Below, piece by piece: positions 15,768 to 25,745 of a stretch of DNA of 64,000 nucleotides. The notes beneath the pieces were generated by a model. It saw only the letters and a program-made list of their open reading frames with translations, did not search any database and was not told where the DNA came from. The translations under genes and the position numbers were made by a program. Numbering within the stretch: position 1 is the first letter of the stretch; each line of letters opens with the position of its first letter. Source of the stretch: Neobacillus dielmonensis (GTDB taxonomy: Bacteria; Bacillota; Bacilli; Bacillales; Cytobacillaceae). The stretch is from contig NZ_HG942048.1 in the NCBI RefSeq assembly GCF_000612665.1, positions 46,324 through 110,323 on the forward strand, given 5' to 3'.

Positions 15768-16967
15768 ATGTATAAGGTGTTTTGCCGGACGTTTCAAGGT
15801 GTTATGAAGTTTACCTCTTCCTTTCTGCCTTGGCGTGAACCGGAGCTGCTTGTGGGAGAGAATAGTTTAAAGAAGCTGCCGGGCCTGATTAAAAGCCAAG
15901 GAATTGAAAGCGTTTTAGTCGTAACAGATAAGGGAATTAGCTCTATCGGCCTAATGGATGAATTTCTACAGGGGTTGAAAAATGAAGGCATAAGCTTTGT
16001 CATCTATGATGAAACCGTTCCAAACCCAACAATTGATAACATTGAGGATGCCCTTAAGGTCTATCACCAAAATAACAGTAACGGACTCGTGGCCTTTGGC
16101 GGGGGCTCCCCTATGGATTGTGCAAAGGGCGTGGCCGCGCGGGTTGCCCGCCCTAAAAAGTCAATTCCCCAAATGAAGGGTGTTCTAAAGATAATGAAAA
16201 AAGTCCCGCCGCTGTTTGCCATTCCAACAACAGCTGGAACCGGAAGCGAAGCGACACTGGCGGCGGTTGTTTCAAATAGCGTAACACATGAAAAGTATGC
16301 CATAATGGACACAGCTCTTATCCCCCATTTTGCGGTACTGGATCCTGTCCTAACCGTAAATTTGCCAAAGCACATTACCTCGACTACTGGGATGGATGCC
16401 TTAACACACGCAGTGGAAGCTTATATTGGCAGAAGCAACACAAAAGAAACGATCCAATACAGTAAAGAAGCGATTACCTTGATTTTTGAAAACTTATATG
16501 AATGTTATTCAAATGGTTCAAATATAGCGGCTCGAGCGAATATGCAAAGAGCTGCCTATCTCGCAGGTATGGCATTTACTCGCGCCTACGTTGGGTATGT
16601 ACATGCTATTGCCCATACGCTAGGCGGATTTTACTCCGTCCCCCACGGGTTGGCGAACGCAGTGATTTTGCCTTATGTCCTGGAGTACTACGGGGAATCT
16701 GCGCATAAACCACTTGCAGAGCTGGCGGAATTAGTCGGTTTAGGGAAACCGGGAGATTCAGAGCAGCAAAAGGCAACTGCCTTTATCACTGCGATTAAAG
16801 AGCTGAATAGTAAAATGGACATTCCAACCAAAATTAATGGAATCAAAGAGAGCGACTTACCGGTTATGGTTGAACGGGCATTAAGCGAAGCAAATCCGCT
16901 TTATCCTGTACCGAAAATACTGTTTAAGGATGACATCTTCCAGTTATATGAAACGATAAAAGCTTAA
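15768..16967 (+). CDS. Iron-containing alcohol dehydrogenase
   Basis: A 399-residue group-III (Fe-dependent) dehydrogenase. Seen: GLVAFGGGSPMDCAK (NAD-binding, about 105-119), FAIPTTAGTGSEAT, DALTHAVEAYI and YVHAIAHTLGGFYSVPHG, carrying the metal-binding Asp and His residues. The family interconverts primary alcohols and aldehydes with NAD(P). The aldehyde dehydrogenase gene starts 26 nt downstream, so alcohol would be taken through aldehyde to acid by the pair, or aldehydes detoxified. The N-terminus is ~18 residues longer than many homologs, and GGGGGAAATG is placed well for the ATG. Confidence 0.9.
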   Translation: MYKVFCRTFQGVMKFTSSFLPWREPELLVGENSLKKLPGLIKSQGIESVLVVTDKGISSIGLMDEFLQGLKNEGISFVIYDETVPNPTIDNIEDALKVYHQNNSNGLVAFGGGSPMDCAKGVAARVARPKKSIPQMKGVLKIMKKVPPLFAIPTTAGTGSEATLAAVVSNSVTHEKYAIMDTALIPHFAVLDPVLTVNLPKHITSTTGMDALTHAVEAYIGRSNTKETIQYSKEAITLIFENLYECYSNGSNIAARANMQRAAYLAGMAFTRAYVGYVHAIAHTLGGFYSVPHGLANAVILPYVLEYYGESAHKPLAELAELVGLGKPGDSEQQKATAFITAIKELNSKMDIPTKINGIKESDLPVMVERALSEANPLYPVPKILFKDDIFQLYETIKA

Positions 16968-16993
16968 TCAGGTTTGATTATGGAGGTTACAAG

Positions 16994-18364
16994 ATGGAAA
17001 ACTACCATGGAATAGTGGCCAAACAAACGGCATTTTTTCATACAGGAAAAACGAAAGACCTTTCGTTTCGTTTAGAAGCCCTGCAAAAGTTACGAATGTC
17101 GATTAAACAAAATGAGAAACAGTTAATGGATGCATTACGGGCTGATTTAAATAAATCTGAATTTGACGCATACACGGCGGAAATCGGCTTTGTTCTGGAA
17201 GAACTGAGGTTTACAATTAAAAATTTAGAATCTTGGGTCAAGCCGCAAAAAGTAAAAACCCCCATTACGCATATGGGATCACAAAGCTATATTTATTCTG
17301 AACCATATGGGGTCGCTCTGATAATAGCGCCATGGAATTATCCTTTTCAATTGGCAATCGCTCCGTTAATCGGTGCAATTGCTGCTGGGAATTGCGCCGT
17401 GATCAAGCCTTCAGAATTGACACCTGTCACTTCAAAACTATTGGGAAAATTGGTTGGTGAACTATTCCCTGAAGAGTTTATTGCTGTTATTGAGGGCGGT
17501 GTTGAAACGAGCCAAGCACTGTTAAACGAGAGATTCGACTATATCTTTTTCACCGGAAGTGTGCCTGTCGGCCGGATCATCATGGAAGCAGCAGCAAAAC
17601 ATTTAACGCCGGTTACATTGGAACTTGGAGGGAAAAGTCCTTGTATCGTACACGAAGATGCCAATATCAAACTGGCTGCTAAACGAATTGCCTGGGGCAA
17701 GTTTACCAATGCGGGACAAACTTGTATTGCTCCTGATTATCTTTACCTCCATAAAGCCGTAAAAGAAGAGTTTTTGCAGCAATTTAAAGAAGCCATAACA
17801 GAGCTTTATGGTGCAGAACCGCTTAATAATCCTGATTTTACCCATATTGTCAGTGAACGGCATTTCAACCGATTAACCTCTTTCTTGGATAATGGGAAAA
17901 TTTCTATTGGCGGGAAGACTATACCTGATTCACTGATGATCGAGCCCACGGTATTAACGGATATTACCTGGGAAGATCCGGTGATGCAGGATGAAATCTT
18001 TGGCCCGATACTTCCGGTTTTGTCATATTCCAATCTGTCAGAGGTAATTGAAGGAATCCACCAACATCCTAAGCCGCTGGCATTTTATATCTTTACGGAA
18101 AACTCTAGCGTCCAGCAACAAGTGTTGGATCGTGTCTCGTTTGGCGGCGGCTGCATTAATGATACCGTCTACCATTTCGTCTCCCCTCACCTGCCGTTTG
18201 GCGGTGTAGGAAATAGCGGAATTGGTTCATATCACGGTAAAGGCAGCTATGATACGTTCTCACATAAAAAAAGTGTCCTAAAGCAGACCACACGTTTCGA
18301 TATCCCTTTCCGCTATCCGAATGTAAAAGACGGCTTGAAGAAAATTAAACTGTTTATGAAGTAA
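16994..18364 (+). CDS. Aldehyde dehydrogenase (class 3-like)
   Basis: A 456-residue NAD(P)-dependent aldehyde dehydrogenase of the short, class-3 type (like B. subtilis YwdH). Seen: IIAPWNYPFQL (about 110-120), IKPSE, the general base in LELGGKSP (Glu 210) and the nucleophile in NAGQTCIAPDY (Cys 244). The C-terminus SHKKSVLKQ with basic residues is typical of forms acting on fatty aldehydes. TGGAGG precedes the ATG, and it shares a transcript with the alcohol dehydrogenase and ends at a strong terminator. Confidence 0.9.
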   Translation: MENYHGIVAKQTAFFHTGKTKDLSFRLEALQKLRMSIKQNEKQLMDALRADLNKSEFDAYTAEIGFVLEELRFTIKNLESWVKPQKVKTPITHMGSQSYIYSEPYGVALIIAPWNYPFQLAIAPLIGAIAAGNCAVIKPSELTPVTSKLLGKLVGELFPEEFIAVIEGGVETSQALLNERFDYIFFTGSVPVGRIIMEAAAKHLTPVTLELGGKSPCIVHEDANIKLAAKRIAWGKFTNAGQTCIAPDYLYLHKAVKEEFLQQFKEAITELYGAEPLNNPDFTHIVSERHFNRLTSFLDNGKISIGGKTIPDSLMIEPTVLTDITWEDPVMQDEIFGPILPVLSYSNLSEVIEGIHQHPKPLAFYIFTENSSVQQQVLDRVSFGGGCINDTVYHFVSPHLPFGGVGNSGIGSYHGKGSYDTFSHKKSVLKQTTRFDIPFRYPNVKDGLKKIKLFMK

Positions 18365-18402
18365 AAAAACCTTGCGTGCATGTCAGCGCGCAAGGTTTTT
18401 TC
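18364..18402 (+). terminator. Bidirectional rho-independent terminator
   Basis: AAAAAACCTTGCG pairs with CGCAAGGTTTTTT around a 12-nt loop. It lies between the converging aldehyde dehydrogenase and FtsH-like genes. Confidence 0.9.
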
Positions 18403-18411
18403 TTGTACTTA

Positions 18412-20244
18412 TTAAATCTCTGCCGTTTTTGCTTCTAAAATTTTCATAAATTCCTCGCCAGTAATGGTTTCTTTTTCTAATAGGAATTTTGTTAATTCAT
18501 GTAATTTATCTTTATTTTCTTCTAAAATCCGAATGGCTTTTTGATGACAGGATTTAATGATATTCAATATTTCAGCGTCAATTTTTGCTGCTGTATCCGC
18601 TGATACCAACAGGGAGGTGTCCCCGCCAAGGTACGGGTTATTGACTGTTTCTAATGCCATCATATCAAATTCATCACTCATTCCGAATCGAGTAACCATG
18701 GCTCTAGCGATCTTGGTAGCCTGTTCGATATCATTGGATGCACCAGAGGTAATCGTTTTATTAATGATTTCTTCAGCAGCACGACCACCCATGAAAGTCG
18801 TTATTTTATCCAATGCTTGTTCTTTTGTCATCAAGATGGTTTCATGCTCATCCACTTGCATCGTGTAGCCTAAAGCACCGGAAGTCCGCGGGATGATTGT
18901 AATTTTATGGACTGGAGCTGAATGGCTTTGTTTGGCCGCTACTAATGCATGACCGATTTCGTGATAAGCAATCGTTAATTTGTCTTTCATGGATATAACA
19001 GCATTTTTCCGTTGATAGCCGGCAATGACAACCTCAACTGACTCCTCAAGGTCGCTTTGGTTGACTTTAGTTCGCCCCATTCGAACGGCTCTAAGGGCAG
19101 CTTCATTGATAATATTGGCTAAATCCGCTCCCGAAGCACCAGATGTCGCCCGTGCGATTACATTGAAATCAACGTTGTCTTCGAGCTTTACCTTTGCAGC
19201 ATGAACCTTTAGGATCGATTCACGGCCGGCAAGGTCAGGTAATTCTACCGGTACCCTGCGGTCAAACCGTCCAGGCCGTAATAGGGCTTTATCAAGGGTC
19301 TCCGGCCGGTTAGTAGCCGCCAGGATGACAACGCCTTTATCAGGGTCGAACCCGTCCATTTCTGTTAACAGCTGATTGAGGGTTTGTTCCCGTTCATCAT
19401 TGCCTCCCATCATACCTGAATTCCGGCTTTTCCCGATTGCATCAATTTCATCGATAAAAACAATACATGGGGCTTTTTCTTGAGCTTGTTTGAATAAGTC
19501 TCTTACCCGGGCAGCCCCCATCCCCACAAACATCTCTACAAATTCCGAACCGGAAATCGAGAAAAATGGCACTTTTGATTCACCTGCTACTGCTTTTGCC
19601 AATAACGTCTTACCAGTACCAGGAGGTCCCACTAACAAAGCGCCTTTTGGAATGTTGGCCCCAATCTCTCGATATTTTTTAGGGTTGTGGAGAAAGTCGA
19701 CAATTTCTTGCAATGCTTCTTTCGCTTCGTCTTGCCCTGCCACATCCTTAAATGTGATGCCTGTCTGAGCTTCTACATACACTTTGGCATTGCTTTTGCC
19801 GAAGGAAAGGGCACCGCTCCCCCCTCCTAGCCGATTTTGCATTCGTTTCATCAGCCACTGGCCAATGGCAATAAAAATAAGGAATGGAAGAATCCAAGAC
19901 AAAATAAAGTTTAACAATGGTGAGGTTTCTCTCGGAATGACCTTGGTGAACTTGACATTGGCGTCATGCAGCCTGGTCACTAACTGCGGGTCATCAATGA
20001 CACCTGTTTTGTACAACTTGACTTTATTTGTTTTGACGGGTTTAAACATAATCGTGTTGTCATTAATTTCTACTTCCTTTACTTTCCCATCTTCCACCAT
20101 ATTTAAAAATGTCCCGTAATCAACCTCTTTTACGGAATGCTCCATAACCGCTGGAAAAATAAAGCTATTTAAAAGCAAAAGGATGACGATCGCAATTCCA
20201 TAGTAAAACAATATCGGTTTTTTGGGTGGTTTAATTTCTTTCAT
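18412..20244 (-). CDS. ftsH: FtsH-like ATP-dependent zinc metalloprotease (paralog)
   Basis: A 610-residue membrane AAA+ protease: membrane helices at about 11-32 and 111-132, Walker A GPPGTGKT (206-213), Walker B IVFIDEID (261-268), second region of homology RPGRFDR (323-329) and zinc site HEIGH (428-432). The middle residue of the zinc motif is Ile where FtsH usually has Ala. It is shorter at the C-terminus than B. subtilis FtsH (637). It is not in the usual hpt-ftsH-coaX neighbourhood and is translationally coupled (ATGA) to a TetR gene, so it is probably a regulated second FtsH for membrane-protein quality control. Confidence 0.9.
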   Translation of the reverse strand: MKEIKPPKKPILFYYGIAIVILLLLNSFIFPAVMEHSVKEVDYGTFLNMVEDGKVKEVEINDNTIMFKPVKTNKVKLYKTGVIDDPQLVTRLHDANVKFTKVIPRETSPLLNFILSWILPFLIFIAIGQWLMKRMQNRLGGGSGALSFGKSNAKVYVEAQTGITFKDVAGQDEAKEALQEIVDFLHNPKKYREIGANIPKGALLVGPPGTGKTLLAKAVAGESKVPFFSISGSEFVEMFVGMGAARVRDLFKQAQEKAPCIVFIDEIDAIGKSRNSGMMGGNDEREQTLNQLLTEMDGFDPDKGVVILAATNRPETLDKALLRPGRFDRRVPVELPDLAGRESILKVHAAKVKLEDNVDFNVIARATSGASGADLANIINEAALRAVRMGRTKVNQSDLEESVEVVIAGYQRKNAVISMKDKLTIAYHEIGHALVAAKQSHSAPVHKITIIPRTSGALGYTMQVDEHETILMTKEQALDKITTFMGGRAAEEIINKTITSGASNDIEQATKIARAMVTRFGMSDEFDMMALETVNNPYLGGDTSLLVSADTAAKIDAEILNIIKSCHQKAIRILEENKDKLHELTKFLLEKETITGEEFMKILEAKTAEI

Positions 20245-20873
20245 GAAGTTCCCCTCGATTCTCTTTCTAAATGCCGGACAAGTCCAGATTTTAATAAAGT
20301 TAATTCTAACCGGTACCTCCGTAACGCCTCCTCATTGGGTAATTCTTTGGCGAATTTTTCCACAATATTCCGAAAGGTGACCGCTGAGATGATCTGCAAT
20401 AAATGATTAAGTTCCTCTTCACTTGAAAAGTTTAAAATGCTGGTATTCAACAAGGAACTAAGCACTTTTAAATTATTATTCGTTTCATGTTCTTTAAAAA
20501 TCCTCGAAAAAGTACTTTCGATCCGGTAGGTCATATTTAAAAACGCATTCCGAAAAAAATGGACATTTTCTTCTTCCTCAATAATTATTTGAAAAAACTC
20601 TTGCATGGTATCAAACAAGTCTCCATTATATTTTTTTATAAGGGTAAAAAATTGATGATTGATACATGCTACAAAATCATTAAGGATGAAGAAAAATGCA
20701 TCTTCCTTGTCTTCAAAGTATTGATAAAAGCTGCCGCGTGGGATGCCTGCAGCTTTTACAATATTGGAAATCGATGCATCGTATAACGGAACTCTTGAGA
20801 ACTCTTTTTTAAGCGAAAGAATTAAGGTAGCTCTCTTATCTTCCGGCAGATTAAAAAAAGTGACTTTGGGCAT
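20241..20873 (-). CDS. TetR/AcrR family repressor coupled to ftsH paralog
   Basis: From the ATG at 20873 it has 210 residues. The in-frame ATG at 20921 lies inside an operator and downstream of the -10, without ribosome site, so I reject it. The N-terminal helix-turn-helix reads FSRVPLYDASISNIVKAAGI then PRGSFYQYFEDKEDAFFFIL, a clear TetR signature. The C-terminal part is helical and divergent. Its promoter (20931-20959) has perfect palindromes in the spacer and at the start site, so self-repression that also controls the protease is likely. The ligand is unknown. Confidence 0.85.
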   Translation of the reverse strand: MPKVTFFNLPEDKRATLILSLKKEFSRVPLYDASISNIVKAAGIPRGSFYQYFEDKEDAFFFILNDFVACINHQFFTLIKKYNGDLFDTMQEFFQIIIEEEENVHFFRNAFLNMTYRIESTFSRIFKEHETNNNLKVLSSLLNTSILNFSSEEELNHLLQIISAVTFRNIVEKFAKELPNEEALRRYRLELTLLKSGLVRHLERESRGTS

Positions 20874-20907
20874 GGTTTCCCTGCTTTCTCCGATTTTAAT
20901 AGGATTG

Positions 20908-20979
20908 TGACACCTTGTCATAATAAACTTATAATATATGACAAGGTGTCATAAGTCAATTATTAACGACACCTTGCCA
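20908..20979 (-). promoter_or_regulatory. tetR-ftsH promoter with two perfect palindromic operators and a third partial site
   Basis: On the minus strand TTGACT (20954-20959), a 17-nt spacer and TATTAT (20931-20936) form a good sigma-A promoter. TGACACCTTGTCA and its inverse are each palindromes (TGACA-3-TGTCA): one at 20939-20951 inside the spacer, one at 20908-20920 just past the start site. A third, degenerate copy (GACACCTTGCCA) is at 20968-20979. This is the layout of a TetR autorepression site. Confidence 0.8.
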
Positions 20980-20985
20980 TTTCAG

Positions 20986-22941
20986 TTATTTTTTCGTGAT
21001 TCTGTTGGCTTGTGTATTCTTATAGTTATAATCGGACCGATCAACCGGTTTAAAGTTCTGAGGAGTATAAAAACGTAATAAATCTCCATTTACCACCTGA
21101 TCGGAGAACGCCAATTTCGTTTCAACCTGGTTTTGGTATTCCTTTGCCTCTTTAAGTTTATCTATGCCCACCAACAATCCAGTCACAGAATCATAAAATT
21201 TACCCTTAACGGAGATGATCGTGGGGCTTACATAATCCCCGTTCCTAAATGGAATCAGTTCATCATGTTTTTCCGAAAATAAATCCGTGCCAAATTGAAC
21301 ATATTCTTTGCTGTCCATACCTTGGAGATGCAGCAAGGTCGGAAGAAGGTCGATTTGCCCAGCATATTCATGGTTCACGCCGCCTTGCATGCCTGGCACA
21401 CGAATGAATAAAGGCACCCGCTGCAAATTAGAACTTTCAACAGGTGTAATCTCCTTCCCTAAAACCTGCTCCATGGCTTTATTATGGTTTTCGGAGATCC
21501 CATAATGATCACCATACATGATGATCATCGAGTTGTCATACAGTCCAGATTCTTTTAAGTAGTCAAAGAATTGTTTAAGGGCCTCATCAGCATATCGGGC
21601 TGTTTGGAAATACTGGTCAACTGAAGGGTCACCCGTGGTATGAGGGGCAATGGTTATTTCTTCTTCATCCATCTCATAAGGATAATGGTTAGATACGGTA
21701 ATAAATTTTGTATAAAAAGGCTGTGGCAATGTGTTTAGCAGCGATATCGACTGCTCGTAAAACGGTTTATCCTCTAAGCCGTAGTCAGCTAGATTTTCTT
21801 CGTCCATCTTATAATAATTTTCGTCAAAAAAGTAATCATAGCCAAACGACTTGTAGATTTCGTCGCGGTTCCAAAAGCTTCCTGAATTTCCGTGGAAGAC
21901 CGCGGAAGTGAAGCCCTGCTGCCCTAAGATAGCCGGTGCGGCTTGGTACGTATTTAGTCCCTTTGTCGTAAACGCGGAACCTTGTGGCAGTCCATATAAG
22001 GAATTTTCCAAAATAAATTCCGCATCGGCAGTCTTGCCTTGACCTGTTTGATGGTAAAAATGGTCAAAATAAACTGTGTTGGCTTCGTTGGTCAGCGAGT
22101 TTAAGAATGGTGTCACCTCTTCGCCGTTTAGGCGGTAATTAATTAAGAAGTTTTGTATGGATTCTAGATGAAGATAAATCACATTCATCCCTTTTCCTGC
22201 CCCAAAATAAGCTGGATTCGGTTCAGCGTAATTAGATTGAGTATAATTCATTACCTCTGTTGTATCGTCGCTGTCTGCCATAACCCTTTGAGCAGAGGCT
22301 TTAGTGCTGTTAACTGCATCGTATAGAGTATAATTGTACATACCTAAATATTTCACAATATAATTACGGTCAAAACCTCTTGTTAATAATTCTGGCCGGT
22401 CATTTTCTGCTATCCCAAGATTAAAAAAGGATATACCAAATGAAAAAGCAAATATAGAGGCTGTTTTCGAGCGGCTCATGTCTTTTTGCTCGATTTTAAT
22501 AATCCGAAAAGCAAGCAGTAACATCAAGGCAAATACATCAATAAAGAATAAAAAGTCATACGGTTTTAATAAAGAAACGACACTCCCGCTTACATCGCCG
22601 AAATTTTGTGTTTGGGTCAGTGTTGGCAATGTTATAAAGTCATTGAAAAAACGGTAGTACACGACATTGGCAAACAGTAGAAAAGATAACAGCAAATCAA
22701 TGGAGAGCAGGCAAATGTACTTTTTTCTTCCCTTGAAGAATGAGGCAAACCCTAAGAACAACAATGCAGATCCTAGAGGGTTAAAGAATAAAAGCACTTT
22801 CTGCAAAGAATTATCTATTCCTAAATCAAACTGGGTCAATTGTGCTAAGTAAGTTTTCATCCATAAAAGGACTGCAGTTAAAATGAAAAAACCAATATAT
22901 TTATTAATTGGCTTCTGAATCATATTAAAAAAATACGGCAA
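20986..22941 (-). CDS. Lipoteichoic acid synthase family phosphoglycerol transferase (LtaS-like)
   Basis: A 651-residue enzyme. About five N-terminal membrane helices span residues 15-150, and an extracellular sulfatase-fold domain follows. NVIYLHLESIQNFLINYR (metal ligand Glu 260) and GQGKTADAEF (catalytic Thr 304) are the signatures of LtaS, which moves glycerol phosphate from phosphatidylglycerol to a growing lipoteichoic acid chain outside the membrane. The start is a TTG at 22941 with AAGGTG seven nt upstream; the next ATG is too far. Single gene, between the TetR operators and the divergent GH18 gene. Bacilli often have several LtaS paralogs; which this is cannot be told. Confidence 0.9.
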   Translation of the reverse strand: MPYFFNMIQKPINKYIGFFILTAVLLWMKTYLAQLTQFDLGIDNSLQKVLLFFNPLGSALLFLGFASFFKGRKKYICLLSIDLLLSFLLFANVVYYRFFNDFITLPTLTQTQNFGDVSGSVVSLLKPYDFLFFIDVFALMLLLAFRIIKIEQKDMSRSKTASIFAFSFGISFFNLGIAENDRPELLTRGFDRNYIVKYLGMYNYTLYDAVNSTKASAQRVMADSDDTTEVMNYTQSNYAEPNPAYFGAGKGMNVIYLHLESIQNFLINYRLNGEEVTPFLNSLTNEANTVYFDHFYHQTGQGKTADAEFILENSLYGLPQGSAFTTKGLNTYQAAPAILGQQGFTSAVFHGNSGSFWNRDEIYKSFGYDYFFDENYYKMDEENLADYGLEDKPFYEQSISLLNTLPQPFYTKFITVSNHYPYEMDEEEITIAPHTTGDPSVDQYFQTARYADEALKQFFDYLKESGLYDNSMIIMYGDHYGISENHNKAMEQVLGKEITPVESSNLQRVPLFIRVPGMQGGVNHEYAGQIDLLPTLLHLQGMDSKEYVQFGTDLFSEKHDELIPFRNGDYVSPTIISVKGKFYDSVTGLLVGIDKLKEAKEYQNQVETKLAFSDQVVNGDLLRFYTPQNFKPVDRSDYNYKNTQANRITKK

Positions 22942-23163
22942 TTTGTAACACCTTCCACACTATGTTCATTTTCTCTATCTCTGAATTTTTCTTATTTTAC
23001 CAATTCATTATGAACAATCTATGAACAAACTTTAAACTATAAAGACATACATTTATGTTTAAACAAATTTAAAATAACCAAAAGGTGAATGTTACCAGCT
23101 AAATCTCCTCCTGATTTCTGATACAATTTTAATGTTTATGAATGAAATAGGGGGATAATTTGA

Positions 23164-24327
23164 ATGAAAAAAAGACATTTCCTCCTAACATTGGTAATCA
23201 TGGTTACCTTCGTTGGAGGAATTTTAATTGGAGTTTTACTTTCTGGCCATGATGATTCGTCCGTTGTAAATAAAACCACGAAAACAATGCCTGGAAGAGA
23301 AATAAAGGTGGAAGAGAAACAATTACCTAAAGTGGAGAAGGATGCTTCGAAAGTTCTGATTGGCTATGTCCAGGATTTTCGCGATCCTAATATGATAGAT
23401 TATGAGAAATTGACACATGTGATTTTTTCCTTTGCCCATCCCACTAAGGATGGCAGTTTCACGCTGACTGGGGACCAAGCGTTAGATAATCTTCGGACCA
23501 TTGTGTCTAAGAGCAAAGAAACCAATACGAAGGTCATGCTTGCTATTGGCGGATGGTATCACATGAATGGCGGCGAGTCTTATGATTACTTTAAACCGGC
23601 GATAGCTAACCCTGACTCACGGGCAAAGCTAGTGAACGAGCTGGTTAGTTTTGCTGAGCGAGAAAAGCTTGATGGAATTGACATTGATTTTGAGCACCCT
23701 CATTCAGCAGAGGATGCCCAGTACCTCGCAGCGTTTGCAAAGGAACTTAGCGACCGTCTTCATCCTGAGGGTAAGGAGCTATCGATTGCAGTCTATGCCA
23801 AAATTCACGCCGTAACGCTGACGGAAACCAACTTTGTAAAATATGAACCATCGATGTTTCAATCTGTGGATCATGTCAATATTATGGCCTACGATGGCCA
23901 GTGGGATGATGGGTATCATGCCGCTAATTTATCGCCCTATCCCTATACGGAGAAAATCGTCAACTATTGGGCCTCTTTCTTTGATGAAAATCAATATTCA
24001 AAAGAAAAGCTCGTATTAGGTGTTCCGTTTTATGCCCAGCCGGAAGACCCGAATAGTAAACAGGTCTCATTTGCCGCCATTATGAAGCAAGATCCGAATA
24101 ATGCGGCTAATGATATGGTGAGCATGAATGGCACAACTTATTATTATAACGGTGCCGAAACCATGAAAAAGAAAACCGCTCTTGCAGTTGAACATGGGTT
24201 CGGCGGGATGATGCTTTGGGAAGCCGGCCTTGATGCCCAGGGGCCGCTTAGTCTGACAGAATCGATTGCTCAGTCATTAGAAGATTCTCAAAAATCTCCT
24301 GTTAAATATTATAGTGTTAAACCATAG
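23164..24327 (+). CDS. Membrane-anchored glycoside hydrolase family 18 protein
   Basis: A 387-residue protein with an N-terminal hydrophobic helix (about 6-26) and no lipobox Cys, so a signal anchor or uncleaved signal. The GH18 barrel follows: LIGYVQDF, VMLAIGGWY (about 124-132), the catalytic DGIDIDFE (170-177, acid Glu 177), NIMAYDGQWDD and MMLWEAGLDAQ. GH18 enzymes cut chitin-like or peptidoglycan GlcNAc bonds, some acting in spore germination. No LysM or chitin-binding module is present. AGGGGGATAA precedes the ATG. It is divergent from ltaS-like and ends at a strong terminator. Confidence 0.9.
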   Translation: MKKRHFLLTLVIMVTFVGGILIGVLLSGHDDSSVVNKTTKTMPGREIKVEEKQLPKVEKDASKVLIGYVQDFRDPNMIDYEKLTHVIFSFAHPTKDGSFTLTGDQALDNLRTIVSKSKETNTKVMLAIGGWYHMNGGESYDYFKPAIANPDSRAKLVNELVSFAEREKLDGIDIDFEHPHSAEDAQYLAAFAKELSDRLHPEGKELSIAVYAKIHAVTLTETNFVKYEPSMFQSVDHVNIMAYDGQWDDGYHAANLSPYPYTEKIVNYWASFFDENQYSKEKLVLGVPFYAQPEDPNSKQVSFAAIMKQDPNNAANDMVSMNGTTYYYNGAETMKKKTALAVEHGFGGMMLWEAGLDAQGPLSLTESIAQSLEDSQKSPVKYYSVKP

Positions 24328-24328
24328 G

Positions 24329-24371
24329 AAAAGGCTGTATCCACGAAAATGAGAGGATACAGCCTTTTTTT
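24329..24371 (+). terminator. Bidirectional rho-independent terminator
   Basis: AAAAGGCTGTATCC (24329-24342) pairs with GGATACAGCCTTTT (24355-24368), with T run. Lies between the converging GH18 and luciferase-like genes. Confidence 0.9.
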
Positions 24372-25365
24372 AAAATGCCGCTTTGCTTAGTAATTGATAA
24401 GAACGTAATCGGTCTTTAGGGTCATGAGTTATTGTCACGATCATGATTTCGTCTGCCTGATATCTGGCTTGAATCTCCTCTAACTTCTGATAAACCTTTT
24501 TGGGTCCACCAATTAACACTTTCTGCCTCATTTTATTTAATGTCTCATGGTCCTTAGCAGCTAACGGATAATTTTTGGCACGTAGAATGGACGGAACTCC
24601 CTTATCCCTCTCCCCTTTGCTGCTTTGCAATGACCAGATCAGACTGCTTAAGGCAACCTCTTCGGCTTTTTCATCTGTTTCTGCGCAGATTGCGGAAACA
24701 GTTAAGATAACATATGGTTTATCACCTTGTTTCCGGGCTTGAAAGCTAGACAAATAATTCTGAATGATGGTTTCTCCTTCGGAGTCGCTCATAAACTGGC
24801 CGAAAACGTAAGGCAATCCAAGTTCTGCAGCAAGTAACGAGCTTTTTTTGCTCGTTCCTAACAGCCATGGCTGCGGTGATACTGGCGGAATGGGTGCTGC
24901 TGAAAGGCTTGCAAATTCATGGCCTTCAGGGAAATCCCTATATAAAAAATGAAGCAAGTCCTTTAGTTTGTCGGGAAATGCCCATACATTTTGCAAAAAA
25001 TGGTCAGACAGAGCGTTCGTTGCCTCAGCAGAACCACCTGGAGCCCTGCCAATGCCAAAATCAATCCGATTAGGAAATAAAGTGGCTAGCAGGTTAAACA
25101 CTTCTGCCATTTTATAAGGTTTGTAATGTGGCAATAATACGGCACCCGAACCAATTCTGATTTTTTCTGTGTTGGCTCCAATATATGGAAGTATGACTTC
25201 AGGTGCAGGGCATGCGAGACCGGGCAAGTCATGATGTTCGGCAATCCAGTACCTGGTATATCCTAATTTCTCACCCGCTTGGGCTAACTGTAAAGAGGCA
25301 TTCAATGCCTGTTGGGCCGTTTGGTTGGCAGAAATCGGGGCTTGGTCTAATATGCTTAATTTCAT
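24370..25365 (-). CDS. LLM class flavin-dependent oxidoreductase (luciferase-like)
   Basis: A 331-residue monooxygenase of the bacterial luciferase-like fold. MKLSILDQAPI at the start, YTRYWIAEHHDLPGLACPAPEV (split here: YWIAEHHD), IRIGSGAVLLPHY and RIDFGIGRAPGG are the core signatures of the group represented by B. subtilis YceB/YhbW-type proteins. It needs reduced FMN supplied by a reductase; the substrate is unknown. It begins 1 nt after the small DUF3219-like gene's stop, so they are co-transcribed. Confidence 0.88.
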   Translation of the reverse strand: MKLSILDQAPISANQTAQQALNASLQLAQAGEKLGYTRYWIAEHHDLPGLACPAPEVILPYIGANTEKIRIGSGAVLLPHYKPYKMAEVFNLLATLFPNRIDFGIGRAPGGSAEATNALSDHFLQNVWAFPDKLKDLLHFLYRDFPEGHEFASLSAAPIPPVSPQPWLLGTSKKSSLLAAELGLPYVFGQFMSDSEGETIIQNYLSSFQARKQGDKPYVILTVSAICAETDEKAEEVALSSLIWSLQSSKGERDKGVPSILRAKNYPLAAKDHETLNKMRQKVLIGGPKKVYQKLEEIQARYQADEIMIVTITHDPKDRLRSYQLLSKAAF

Positions 25366-25366
25366 T

Positions 25367-25657
25367 TTAGCTTCCTTCTTTCATTTCTAGCAAGGATAAC
25401 GAAAAGTCTCCTGTTTGCCCTTTTTCATAAAGATTGGTAAAAGATGTGAAGTACTGGTGAATTGTTCCAGTAAAAGATAAATTTTGCTCCGGCACATGGA
25501 CTTGGAAGGTTCCTTTGTAGAGTAAAGTTGTTATATCATGATACTGGTCGCTCGTTACTTTAAACTTTACGGAAATCAATTGTAATCCATTTACCTGATC
25601 TTCTTCGTATTGATAGACATCTATCTCTGTATCATTTAATAATATCATGTTTACCAT
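25367..25657 (-). CDS. DUF3219-like small protein (YkvR type)
   Basis: A 96-residue protein, beta-rich: MILLNDTEIDVYQYEED, then VKFKVTSDQYHDITTLLY and a C-terminus LYEKGQTGDFSLSLLEMKE. Length and pattern resemble B. subtilis YkvR (DUF3219), of unknown function. AAGGAG lies nine nt before the ATG. Its stop abuts the luciferase-like gene, suggesting a joint role or just a shared transcript. The family name is tentative. Confidence 0.6.
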   Translation of the reverse strand: MVNMILLNDTEIDVYQYEEDQVNGLQLISVKFKVTSDQYHDITTLLYKGTFQVHVPEQNLSFTGTIHQYFTSFTNLYEKGQTGDFSLSLLEMKEGS

Positions 25658-25745
25658 TTCGGATGACTCCTTATACTTTTTTCTACATCATAGCAGTTGA
25701 ACTTTGTAGCGACAAATTTCCGGTTTGTTTTTGTTAATAAGCAAA

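Noticed and set aside
20873..20921. ATG at 20921 as start of the TetR gene
   Set aside because: It lies inside an operator palindrome next to the transcription start, with no ribosome site; the ATG at 20873 has AGGGAAACC before it.
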